DNA of 64,000 nt from Lactifluus volemus (lineage: Eukaryota; Basidiomycota; Agaricomycetes; Russulales; Russulaceae), in NCBI GenBank assembly GCA_022376515.1, contig WTXI01000197.1, positions 1 through 64,000 of the forward strand. Reading direction: 5' to 3'. This document shows, in pieces, positions 22,660 through 33,526 of this stretch. The notes under the pieces are model-generated. The model had not been told where the DNA came from. It did no database searches and saw only the letters and a program-made list of their open reading frames with translations. Within the stretch, counting starts at the first letter, position 1. The number at the start of each line of letters is the position of its first letter. A program made the translations under genes and the position numbers.

Positions 22660-24780
22660 ATGCACGATTGGCCTATCCTCACAAGTCTTGTCTGCATATT
22701 TATAGTGTATAGGGTCGTCAAGTTTTTTAGCAATAAGAAGGTATTTCCAGAATGTCACACCACATATGCCCTCTAACTTATTGAAAGATGGTCCAAGGGA
22801 TTCCGGGCCCGTGGGTGCCATTTTCACCTCTCAGCCCTCTAGGTGCCTCCCTCCCTACATGCTGGTGGAACCCAGGTCTTGCCTTGCATTGGAAATGGCG
22901 CTTGTCTTGTACGTACAGCCCACACATTTAACAAGATCCTTTTCCTTCATGGCGATAATACTGCAGTTTATAAGAAGTGGGGCTCGGAAATTGTCTCTTT
23001 TGTACCATTTCTACATGGTCCTCCGTTGATCTTTACGTCCTCTCTTGAAGTCTCGCGACAAATGTTGACAGGAGGAAACCACTTGATGTGGGTGAAACCC
23101 GAGTGGTCTATCACTGGCCTGAGGTAAGGCGTCCCTTTCAACATGCAGTGATTTCATTCATTGCATATCCAGAGAATGGGGCTCGAGCCTGATAATTTCC
23201 AACAAAGACGACTGGAGGCGCCATCGGCGTATCATGGGCCCCGCATTCAACGCCTCTACGTATTCGATTGTGTGGGCCGAGACTTCGCGGGTGTATAGAG
23301 ACATGACCAGCGTAGAGGGTTGGGCGAAGAAGGACTTGGTGACACTCAGACCGGTACAAGCGTACACAACCCGTCTTGCCTTTTTGGTGATTTCTACCTG
23401 TGGCTTCGGTTTACCATTTCGCTGGGAGGAGCCTACTGAAAACGACGACGGAGGCATGAGTATACAGAAAGCGATGCGTATCTGGGTGAATGCGACGGTC
23501 GTGAGACTCCTTACACCGTCATGGGCTTATAAGCTTCCCATCAAAAGGTGCATTCTCAAACTGTATTTATGCTGTCATATCCATTTAACTGTTCTGTTGG
23601 CTCGTAGATTGCACGATGCTGCCATGGCGTCCCGGGTACTACGCGATCACTTGACAGAGTTGATATCGGAGCGCAGAGCCGAACTGAATGGCGACGATAC
23701 TGACCGAGGTATGGCAAGGAAGGATATATTTAGCTTGCTTGTCCTTGCCAGTGAGGAGGAGAGCAAGTTCCACTTGAGTGATGATGAGCTGGTGAGTGAC
23801 AACATGAAGGGATCGAGTCATTTCTGAGCGAGACACAAGATGGGAAATGTCTTTGGCATAATGTTTGCGGGTCATGGTTTGTGCATGCTCTACTTCATCG
23901 TGCAAAATGAGCAGCTTATGGCCAGTGCAGAAACAACTGCATCTACGCTTGCGTCGACAATCGGATTCCTTGGCCTCCACTCGGACATCCAAGAGGACCT
24001 ATACGAGCAAATCGTGGATGTGGTGGGACACGACCGTGAACCGGTAAGCTACAATGTCTCCAGGATCATTTCGTGTTGTGACATATAGGTACCCCAGACT
24101 TTTGAAGATTTTCCTCGACTTGAGAAGGTGGCTCATGCTTTCTATGAAGCTATCAGACTATACCGTTGGTTGTTTTGCTCCTTGATTGAAGCACTGTTTA
24201 GAGCGAGCATCTGACAGCGGCTGCGTACATTCTAATTCGGGAGGCCATCGAGGATACAATTCTCAACATTCCGAACGCCGACAATCAACCAGGAACACGA
24301 CAAGTCCCTATTCCAAAGGGTTTGTCTGTTATCGTGGATGTCGCGGGTATCCGTGCGTTGCATCTAATGAGCCAAGAAAATGACATCCTTACTGACGTTT
24401 CACAAGAATACAATCCGCGGTACTTCCCTGATCCGTACAAATATGACCCCAGTCGGTGGCGAGGAGTTATTCCTGAATCCGAGGAGATAACTGCATTTAG
24501 CGTCGGTATGTCTAAACATGGGCACCTCGACCTCCGTGACCGATCTCATCTATGCCCAGGTCCTCGCACATGCATCGGGCGCAAGTTTGCGGTAGTGGAA
24601 GCAGTCTGCTTCCTGACGCTTCTCATAAGGGATTGGATGATTGAACCGATCATGAACCCTGGCGAGACTGGCGAACAATGGCGAGATCGTGTGATGCAAG
24701 CAAACGTGAGGATGACGCTTTCTGTCAATGCACTCCCGATACGTCTGAGGCGGCGGACTCGACCCACACACCCCACGTAA
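22660..24780 (+). CDS. cytochrome P450 monooxygenase, copy 1
   Basis: Haem-thiolate monooxygenase anchored to the ER by an N-terminal helix (ILTSLVCIFIVYRVVKFF). Next comes the Pro-rich hinge IPGPWVPFSPLSPLG. About nine short introns can be placed with consistent phase. The C-helix region reads WRRHRRIMGPAFN. The I-helix AGHETT is formed only after removing the intron that starts inside the Glu codon near 23878. The K-helix ExxR is YEAIRLYP (also split by an intron), the PERF-like region is YFPDPYKYDPSRW, and the haem loop FSVGPRTCIG carries the axial Cys, again across an intron. All key residues are present. The ATG at 22660 aligns with the start of copy 2; a second ATG lies 24 nt upstream. 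It resembles multicopy basidiomycete families, but the CYP number and substrate are not determined. Confidence 0.88.
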
Positions 24781-24789
24781 ACACAATTA

Positions 24790-25544
24790 TCGCTGGCGAT
24801 GTTCATACTAGCTCAGGCTTTTGCCTGTTCGAGTCCTAAGTTACACGCTTGAGAGATGCGTTTTTGTTTCCGATTCCGAATACAGAGGTTGGACTTGCAT
24901 AGATGTTTGAAGGATGGTTGGTTGTCCCAACAGATGCAGCCGCAAGTGCATGATGACGGATATTCAGGCGCAACTTGCATGGCCATCGGTTTGTTTGCAG
25001 CTACTCAAATTGAAATGGGAACCGGACTCTAGAGGTAGAAACTTGAAGCCATGTTGTGCCGCAAACGCGGCTAGCTTTTTCGAGTACAATCAGACTCGGA
25101 ATCCGATTGGCTCTGGAGTGGACGTCCAAATCTCGTGAAGAGGCAACGCACTGGCGATGCATTCAACTCGGTTTATATAGGATTTATACACTTCAGGCTT
25201 TTATCGTAATTGCACCTTCCGGATCATGGCATGCAAACGGCACTCCCACAGCTATCCCCATGCCATTCACCATCTGCACTTGACGCCCAACAACCTACCT
25301 CAAACCACTTCTTCCTGTAACTACGCTATCATCTATTTTCCCTGCTAAACCTCCAACGCTTCCCCTTTAATCAGGAGTGCCAAGTGTCCCAGCTTTCTCT
25401 CTTCCTCTCTCTCAGCCTTGTGCGACTCGGCGTCGTATCTGGTGATGCATTATGAGAGATAGTGTACTGTACCAAATATATTTTTTCCACGTCTCACATT
25501 GAACACTCCGGGCGTGACCCGTCCCTTGAATCAGTATCAACGCG
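24790..25544. other. intergenic, no gene seen
   Basis: The first 40 bp resemble the 3' flank of P450 copy 2, so the duplicated segment ends just past the stop codon. Nothing else recognisable. Confidence 0.4.
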
Positions 25545-26390
25545 GTGCTTTCTGTACTACATTCTCAAAAAAATGATCGTGATCTCGAGTCGGTCAGCTC
25601 CTTAATACCCACAAACGACGAAGGTGGAGAGATTTCAAATCAAGGTGACCACGCGCTACTAGAACGGGGAAACGACGAGCGGCATGACGCACCTCCGCTA
25701 ACGATAGCACCGATCGCATCTACAACACCCTACACTCCCTCATGAGCCCTCATTCGAACTGCATGGCAATGGTGGTGTGGCTGTGGGCGAGCATGGACAG
25801 CTCAGAACTAATGCCAATGTGAATGGATACGACTGCAGGGCCTGATCTTATGATGTTTGAGGAGATAATTGGACAGGGGACAGTGTGCTTTGTCGAGTAT
25901 CTCCGCAAACATCACACGCGGCAGCCGCCGAGGCTGAAGTTGAAGTTGACGTTTGAGATCTTTGAGATCTGAAGTGCACCACCGTCACCATGGGTGTTGT
26001 TGTCGCCAGCGACGTCACCGGCAGTGGCTGCGTCCGTGGGTGCGACGCTCGTACGAAAGTTTGGAAGTCTCTCGATCGGCGGGGCGAGTGTTCGAGGAAG
26101 CGGTGGAGACGATCGTTCGTGGGAGAGAAAGCATGCGGGGGTCGCCGTTGCACGAGAAAACAGAGTCACCACAACCATCAGCTGCGGGCGTACCTGGTTC
26201 TACTGCTTCTATGCCGACTCCGCCGGCTGGGACCGCGGCACATGGCGGCGCTGATGCGGAAAGTCAGAGCCAGACGCACAGTCGGGCAGTGACTTTTGGA
26301 GGATCATTGATCGTGCAGGCGAACACCGCCAAGTGCGCAATTACCCAGGATTTGGCTGCAAGAGGTCGCAAAGTTTCATACTAGCATGAC
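25545..26390 (+). pseudogene. possible decayed coding region
   Basis: Several plus-strand stretches look coding-like but lie in different frames: an acidic stretch at 25545-25745, an EPSFELHGNGGVAVGEHGQL stretch at about 25745-25830, an FEEIIGQG stretch at about 25850, and an RKFGSLSIGGASVRG stretch at about 26045. They do not join with good splice sites and no domain is firm. It may be a relic of a Ser/Thr-rich regulatory protein. I cannot name it. Confidence 0.2.
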
Positions 26391-26399
26391 GTCTGACGT

Positions 26400-28390
26400 C
26401 TTCGTACCTTAGTCCCATGGCGCCCCTGCAACGCCCGCACCCACGAACGCAAGTGAAAAAAAAAGTGTGCTGAATAAGTAATCAGTTGAGCATGGAGTTG
26501 GCGCAAATATCCGGACCGGGGCTAACCCCAATTGGATGCATGTGGACAATGGTTGCTGGCTAGCAGTGGTCCCCGTATGTACCGTAAATCATGATATATT
26601 TGATATGTGTACTTTATATATGTGTGAAATTCATCACGACGAAATCTCTTTTCACGAAGTGAGGTTACCCGGGATTCATCAACATTCATCGTTCACAAAT
26701 GAGTCCTCCTGCCTCTTCGAACTGTGACAGCCGGACCACCCGAGCATACATACATATAATCAGATGCCACCTCACCAATTTCTGCCGGTGCCAGGTGCGG
26801 TCCCCATCACACGTCTTGTTGCGTCGCGCCGCCGGCCGACCACGACTACTCATCCACATAACTGATACGCGTGCAGTCGAGTCATCCTTGGCGCCAGAGC
26901 AGGATGAGGTATGCGTCGGATGTCTGTTGTGCATAGAGCGTAAGCAGGGAGTGCTAGTTGTGTTGAGGGGCGGAGGCACAAGCGACGGAGTAGAGGTGGG
27001 GGGAAAGGAACGATGGCAAGCCGGTCTATTCCATAAGATACTATGTACGCGCGCCAGATATTCCGACATCGGCTAGAATGTCTGCAGCCACTGTCGCCCC
27101 GACAGTGTACCCGTCTGTCGATGTGAGGGGTTGGTGAGTATAGACCAGCATTGAACGGCAGGCATAGATCCTCCCACAGAAAGGCGGATCACTCGAGCTA
27201 AAAATGCTAATCAGCATCCAGGATTACCCCTAGGTTTAAGCCTCCCCCCAGAAAAAAAAAACGAGCCATGGCAGAAATCGTGCGTGACAAGGCCACTTTG
27301 GAGCAGCAGCGCGAGGAAGTATAAGAAAACCCAATGAGGGTATAATGCGTGTTGCCAGTATGATCCCGATGGGACTTCGACGCGGTGTGAATGGCTCCCC
27401 TCAGCAGTGAGGAATGACGCCAGGCCAACCCTCATCGAAGGGGACAAAAACGGGACGAAGTAGGACAAAGGGGACCACAGAAAAGTCAGTGTACCTAGCA
27501 ACACCTGAAAGGGAAGAACCCTTCAGACGTCCCAACGTCCCTCCAAAGTGGGTGGGTTCGAAACGAACCGACGGTGCCGACAACCTGGCGACAGCATCCC
27601 AACGCCGTGTGAACGGCTCCCATGAGTCCCGTGAGACCCCGCCACCAAGCAAGCTATTTGTGGTGGCGGCAGTGGCGAGGGCGACGGTGACGGCCCGAGT
27701 GAGGAGAGAGGCACAACTTGGTGCCATCGAGTCCAACACGCGCTGCTGGTGGCGATGGCAGAGTCGAGGGTGGGGACACATCTGACAGCCACCCTCCGAA
27801 CTTTGGCAAAGTTCAACGAATGTCACGTGATCAATGCTGCAGCATGATTCCGAGGTTTATTACTGTACCGCTATGTCAAGATCAGCATGGGCTACTTGTT
27901 TGTGCCCTCATCAAATTCAGGTCTAATTAAACAGTGCCTGATATCTTCTATGGTTGCTACATACCCTGTGAAAAGTGAAAAAATAGTTTCTGGTTTAGAT
28001 CATGCTCATCCCCGACATCTTTCTTCTTTGAGCTGGAGGGGCGGGACGTCGCGCGGCCGTGGGAGGACTTGGTGGGAAACTGGCCACCTTGTGTGACAGC
28101 GGAATAAGTAGCGAAATCACGTGGAAATGATGTCATTACTTGTTCCACCGACAATATAACTACCTAATAAGGATAACGCCGTGTGGCTGAATGTCTTGGA
28201 TCTACACATCTACGTACGATACATGGATACCAATGTCAGTTAAGCTGGGCAATCTCCAACACTCGATCCGACCCAATGTTTGGCAACCTCTGGTTGATAA
28301 CGCTGGAATGGGCGGATAAATAGGTGCGCTACTTGTGCTTGCAATTTCAGAGTGTCTCTCATCGTTTCACGTCATCATACCCCCAGAACT
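26400..28390. other. intergenic, no gene supported
   Basis: Open frames of 100-140 codons occur on both strands (26686-27076 and 27401-27826), but they mirror each other, contain no known motif and have no supporting introns. A motif around GTGTGAA-GGCTCCC recurs at about 27385 and 27608. Nothing else seen. Confidence 0.35.
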
Positions 28391-28400
28391 GAGTACCAGT

Positions 28401-30528
28401 ATGCGCGACTGGCCTATCTTCACAAGTCTTGTCTGCATATTCATAGTGTCCAGGGTCGTCAATTGTATCACCAACAAAAAGGTAGACTATATCCAGAAAG
28501 TCACACCACATAACGGTCTCTAATTATTCAAAAGTTGGTCATGAGGATTCCGGGCCCATGGGTGGCATTATCTCCTCTCATGCCTCTAAGTGCCGCCCTC
28601 CCTACATGCCGGTGGAACCCAGGTCTTGCCTGGATTTGGAAATTACGCTTATCTTGTATGTACAGCCCATCCGTTTAACGAGATTCTTTTCGCTTACGGA
28701 GATAACATCGCAGTTTATAAGAAGTGGGGCTCGGAAGTTGTTTCCTTTGTACCATTTCTACGGGGTCCTCCGTTGATCTTCACGTCCTCTCTCGAAGTCT
28801 CGCGACAGATATTGGCGGGAGGAAACCAGTCGGTGTGGGTGAAACCCGAGTGGGCCATGAAAGTCTTTGGGTAAGGTGTCTCTTTCAATATGTTCAGTTC
28901 CACTAATTTGTATCTCCAGAGAATGGAGCTCGAGCGTGCTACATACCAACAAGGATGACTGGAGGCGCCATCGGCGCATCATGGGTCCCGCATTCAACAC
29001 CTCTACATATTCAATTGTATGGGCGGAGACTTCGCGGGTGTATAGAGACATGATCAGCGTAGAGGGTTGGTCGCAGAAGGACTTGGTGACACTCAGACAG
29101 GTTCAAGCTTACACGATCCGCCTTGCATTTTTGGTGATTTCTACTTGTGGCTTCGGTTTACCATTTCGCTGGGAGGAGCCTACTGAAACCGACGACGGAG
29201 GCATGGGCATACAGAAAGCGATGCGTATCTGGGTGGATACGGTGATCGTGAGACTCCTTACACCGTCGTGGGTTTATAAGCTTCCCATTAAAAGGTGCAT
29301 TCTCAAAACTGTATTATGCTGTCATGTCCATCTAACGGTTCTCTTGGCCCGCAGATTGCGTGATGCCGCTACATCTTCTCAGGTACTACACGACCAGATG
29401 GCGGAGATTATATCCGAGCGCAGGGCTGAACTGAACGGCGAGATTTCCGAACGACTCGGAGGTATTGCAAGGAAGGATATATTTAGCTTGCTTATCCGCG
29501 CCAGTGAGGAGGATAGTAAGTTCCAGTTGAGTAATGATGAGGTGGTGAGTGATAATGTCGACGGGTCGAGTCTGTTCTTGATTCGATACAAGGTGGGAAA
29601 TGTCTTTGCAATAATGTTTGCGGGTCACGGTTTGTGCATGTTCTGCCTCATCGGGTACTAAAGCTTATCGTCGGTGCAGAATCAATGGCATCTACGCTTG
29701 CATCAACAATTGGACTCCTTTGCCTCCACTCGGATGTCCAAGAGGACCTATACGAACAGATCGTAGATGTGGTGGGACACGACCGTGAACCGGTAAGCGA
29801 CAATGTCTCCATGAGCATTTCGTGTCGTGACGGATAGGTACCCCAGACATTTGAAGACTTTTCTCGACTTGAGAAGGTGGCTCATGCCTTTTATGAAGCT
29901 AACAGGCTTTACCGTCGGTTTTTTTTCCTTCGTTGAATCAGTGGTTCAGAATGACGATCTGGCATCTGCAGCGGCTGCGTTCATATTGATTCGGGAGGCC
30001 ACCGAGGATACAATTCTCAACGTCCCAAATGCCGACAATCAACCAGGAACACGACAAGTCCCTATCCCAAAGGGGTTATCCGTTATTGTGGATATGATTG
30101 GTATCCGTGCGTCGTATCCGCTGAACGAAGAAAGACGACATCCTTACTGATAGTTTTAAAGAGTACAATCCACGTTACTTCCCTGACCCATACAAATATG
30201 ACCCCAGTCGGTGGCGGGGAGTTGTTGCTGAATCCGAGGAAATAACTGCATTCAGCATTGGTATGTCTAAAACTTGAGCTCTTGGTCTCTGTGATAAATG
30301 TGCCCAGGTCCCCGCACATGCATTGGGCGCAAGTTTGCGGTAGTGGAAGCTGTCTGCTTCCTCACGCTTCTCATAAGGGATTGGATCATTGAACCGATCA
30401 TGAACCCTGGCGAGACTGGCGAACAATGGCGAGATCGTGTGATGCAAGTTGTAGATATGAAGATGACACTTTCCGTCAAAGCGCTCCCGGTGCGGCTGAG
30501 GCGGCGGATTCGACCTGCTTCGATATAA
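28401..30528 (+). CDS. cytochrome P450 monooxygenase, copy 2
   Basis: Paralog of the P450 at 22660 with the same introns. N-terminal anchor IFTSLVCIFIVSRVVN, hinge IPGPWVALSPLMPLS, then WRRHRRIMGPAFN, K-helix YEANRLYP (ExxR kept), YFPDPYKYDPSRW and haem loop FSIGPRTCIG with the axial Cys. Apparent stops near 29660, 29935 and 30150 fall inside introns that splice in phase, so the gene looks intact. The I-helix reads AGHESM instead of AGHETT: the oxygen-activating Thr position is Ser and the next residue Met. That is conservative at the first position but unusual at the second, and could change activity or substrate. Copy 1 and copy 2 lie in the same orientation about 5.8 kb apart. Confidence 0.85.
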
Positions 30529-30801
30529 ACACGATTGTTGCTGGCGATGTTCTTGTCCTGATTTTTGTATATTTTGCGATGCTTCCTTTTATTTCCGACA
30601 GTGGGTTGACAAGCGCAGATGTTTCACTGCAAGGGGCTCCTACCCTTTCCCCCATTCAAGCTGAACGAAATCTGACTCAGTGGAGATGTTGTAGTATGCT
30701 ATATTCATATTCAACTTCACCCGAGTAGTGTAGATGTAGTGCGATAAGCAATTTTTTAATTCCACACCATTTATCATGCATGCCACTGTATTGACAGTTA
30801 A

Positions 30802-30889
30802 CTTTCGGTAGCTTAGCTGGAAGAGCATGGGACTATAACAGATGGTTTATGATATCCCAAGGTTGCTTGTTCAACTCCAGTCTGAAGGA
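30802..30889 (+). tRNA. degenerate tRNA-Tyr-like gene with intron (probable pseudogene)
   Basis: The body follows eukaryotic tRNA-Tyr: CTTTCGG pairs with CTGAAGG, and the D arm is GCTTAGCTGGAAGAGC. The anticodon stem TGGGA/TCCCA encloses a loop with an intron of about 15 nt after position 37. The expected anticodon GTA is ATA here. The T arm has one mismatch and its loop is TTCAACT instead of TTCGAAT. A T5 terminator lies at 30893-30897. These changes suggest a decayed copy. Confidence 0.5.
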
Positions 30890-30899
30890 AGTCTTTTTC

Positions 30900-31443
30900 T
30901 CACTGACCAAATGCTCAAGTCATCAGAAAGAGTGTCACGGTGCCAGGTCAAAACGGAATGCGTTTGAATTTCTGGGGGCTTATGTCAGCCTCCACGTTTC
31001 TTGCACGTGTCCCGACCCGGCCAATTAGTTTGGTGTTGAACGCGACACGTCAAGCCGAGCCTTAGGATCTATTCAACTTGGACCATCAAACACCCAGACT
31101 CTCCTGTGAGTGAGAGCTCTGAGATCTGGACTTTGGTACCACATTTCATGCATAATGATTCTCTGCATGTCCAGAATTTAACACCATCTGTTTATGCAGC
31201 CACTAGCAACGTGGAGAGAATATGTCTGTTTGTTTCTCGAGGCTCCTGACACTCAGTGTTTTAAAACCCAGGTGGACCATGACTAGATTATCGTGACGCG
31301 ACGCATCAACTGCCTGATACAATATTTCGAGAATTAAAAAATGATGAATCAGTTCTGCTTCCTGGCTTCATAATTTCAATGAAGGTTCATCTCTTCTGTA
31401 CCCTGTTGACGTCTGCTTGAAGAGTCAAGCTCTCATTTCCTCC
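30900..31443. other. intergenic, no gene seen
   Basis: No open frame of note. It is the downstream flank of the small minus-strand gene that follows. Confidence 0.4.
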
Positions 31444-32094
31444 TCAGGACTCCTCCCTGCGTGGCGCGGCGCTGGGATCTGGATTCGTCGTGGAAGTGCC
31501 AATTCCTCGGCCACTTGATGCTGACTCGGTAGCCTGCCCGGCAACACCATCGTCACGTCGGACACCTTTCTCATCCCCCGCATCAGGCCAGCCAGAGGCA
31601 TCCCGTGGTGCCGGAGGCGCAGTTTTCTCATCATTAGGATATCCTGCCGCCTGGGTCGAAGTGGCCACGCTCGGCGCCGCAGCAGTACCGCAGGTGGTGG
31701 TGGTGGCGGTGGTGGTGGTCTTGCGCTCAAGATCCAGTTTGCTGAATCCCTGCCCAATCTCATCTTTCCCCGTCGCTGCGATGTCCTTCCCAGAGCCACG
31801 ACCAAAGTCAGTGGCTGCTATTGCGTATCCACGGATGACCTCCCCCGCTCCTACAACGAAACGTTAGTATCTTAATGTGGGAATCCGTGTCGGTGCTAGG
31901 TAAAGTCACCATGAACAATGCTTGCTACGCCGCTATGAGATGGTCAACCAAGTCACGGTTATATCGTGTAGGAACGTGGGAAATCCTTACGCGACTTTCG
32001 ATTGCAAACTGCTTGGGCTGTCAGGTGCGTCAGGGCGAGACTCGGGACTTGTACGCTGAGCTTCATCGGTGGTGGGTTTGTCGGTAGATGTCAT
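31444..32094 (-). CDS. small stress-protein-like gene with an 11-nt exon, copy 1
   Basis: Three exons, 31991-32094, 31910-31920 (11 nt) and 31444-31850, join in frame to give 173 residues. The N-terminus is polar (MTSTDKPTTDEAQRTSPES). The conserved core spans the tiny exon: IVHGAGEVIRGYAI, then ATGKDEIGQGFSKL. A Thr-rich run and a charged Gly/Pro/Asp-rich tail follow. Basidiomycetes carry many short proteins with this HGxGExIRG core; they look intrinsically disordered and I know no proven function. The 11-nt exon is needed to read from exon 1 into the core: without it the frame is lost. The next gene upstream is a shorter paralog with the same core and a similarly placed small exon, which supports both models. 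Confidence 0.6.
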
Positions 32095-32313
32095 TTGTGG
32101 GGAATGTATGAACGAGGGAATTGGACAGGAGCATATTGTTGATATATCCCCTATGGAGTTGACGATGTCAGTGGGACAAATCCGTGACGTCATCTCAAGC
32201 ATCTCGATTAGGTTGATATAATACAACGCTCGTCAGGGCAAACTTCAGACTCGGGTATCTCCCATCAAAGTGGGCAAGAAATCAGCGAAGACGGTCGACC
32301 TGTGACACGTCCA

Positions 32314-32696
32314 TCAAGTTGTTATCTCCCTCACCCCTTCCTTGACTTCCTGCTTCCCGTCTTCAACAATCTGTCCCCCACGCCGATTGCCAGAGCCTAT
32401 ATCCGCAATCTTGGTTATGATTCCTCGAATTACATCTCCAGTCCCTAACAAGTGCATCGAAACTGAGAGAAAAGAGCAGTTGACAGAGGGTGGTTATATA
32501 CCATGAATGACGTTCATCAAGCCTCTGAGGATAATACCAAGTGTGAGCGCATGTTTATGTGAACCGCGCTCGGGAGGATGACGTACGCAAGACCCCGTTT
32601 AATCTTGCTATTCCCGACTCGGGGGCCGTTGTCTTCCGTGGCTGGCTCTGTCTGCACCGGGACACTTGGAGTGGGAGTGCTAGGTACGTTTGACAT
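32314..32696 (-). CDS. small stress-protein-like gene, copy 2
   Basis: Three exons, 32587-32696, 32502-32524 (23 nt) and 32314-32444, join in frame to give 87 residues. The N-terminus (MSNVPSTPTPSVPVQTEPA) is polar. The core crosses the last two junctions as NVIHGTGDVIRG and continues ITKIADIGSG, then EDGKQEVKEGVREITT at the C-terminus. It is a paralog of the gene at 31444-32094, in tandem on the same strand about 220 bp apart. Introns are 62 and 57 nt. The function is unknown; the matching core and phase in the two genes argue that both are expressed rather than chance frames. Confidence 0.6.
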
Positions 32697-32699
32697 GTC

Positions 32700-33526
32700 G
32701 CGCAAGTGAAGGGTACGTTGTAGTTCAACTTGTTGTGAAAGGGTTAGAGCTACACATATATATACCGTACGTAGGCGGCGCGAGGCATGACGAAATTAAC
32801 CTATTATAGTGCCGTCATAGTATGGGTCGGAGTGCTAGTGGGGGTTCTACTGCCATGTGTCTCGGCGCTTCGCCCGATGCTTCGACCCTTTCAACTCTGG
32901 CTAGTGTCAAGATCCGTGTTTCAATCTTGGCCTCAAGGCCAGGTTAAGACCCGGACGCTGGATTCGTTGGAACTTTTCATAACCTCGTGTTCTGGATCAT
33001 CTCGTCACGCGGGCCATAGCTAAGTTGTTATTACGGCTGGCAGGACAAGAATTCATGGTCTCAATCCCAGTATTAGTACCCTCAACCCTGGGCGACGGGT
33101 TCTTGCTTTTTAGTAATAGCATGGGCACCTTGAGTTTTGGGCGCAAAAATGGTTCCAATAATGTAGGATACGTCCTTTGTCGGACCACCAATGCTACCAT
33201 ACAAGTGATAAGTGACAGTGTAATTAAACGTCTCCCATAGCCACGCCACACACCGCCAGCGGGATCTTGCCTACAATGACTGTCAATAGGTCTCTTCCGT
33301 ACTTCGACTTGAACTCGTCAAGGTCAGGCTGCGGGCCTCGCGTTGAAAGAAATCAAGTAGAACTTGAAAGCGCCGACATTGTGTTGGTTAAAGTCATGAC
33401 ACGTGATATGTATAAACAGTCGTATGGTATGAGTAGATCCGTCGCCAATAAATCTGTAAAGCCCCATGCTTTACCACCCTCTGAGATGTCCGATAAAAAA
33501 GGCATATAAAACACGTCACCATCCTC
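32700..33526. other. intergenic, no gene supported
   Basis: Short frames on both strands (for example 32787-33023 plus, with a hydrophobic start, and 32997-33251 minus) have no recognisable domain. It includes the upstream region of the small genes and the 3' flank of the channel gene. Confidence 0.4.

Noticed and set aside
27401..27826. Mirrored open frames of 123 and 141 codons
   Set aside because: Both strands are open over the same GC-rich DNA, with no recognisable protein and only a weak internal repeat.
30100..30170. Stop codons in P450 copy 2 suggesting a pseudogene
   Set aside because: They lie in an intron (GTATCC...AAAG) that splices in phase and matches an intron in copy 1.
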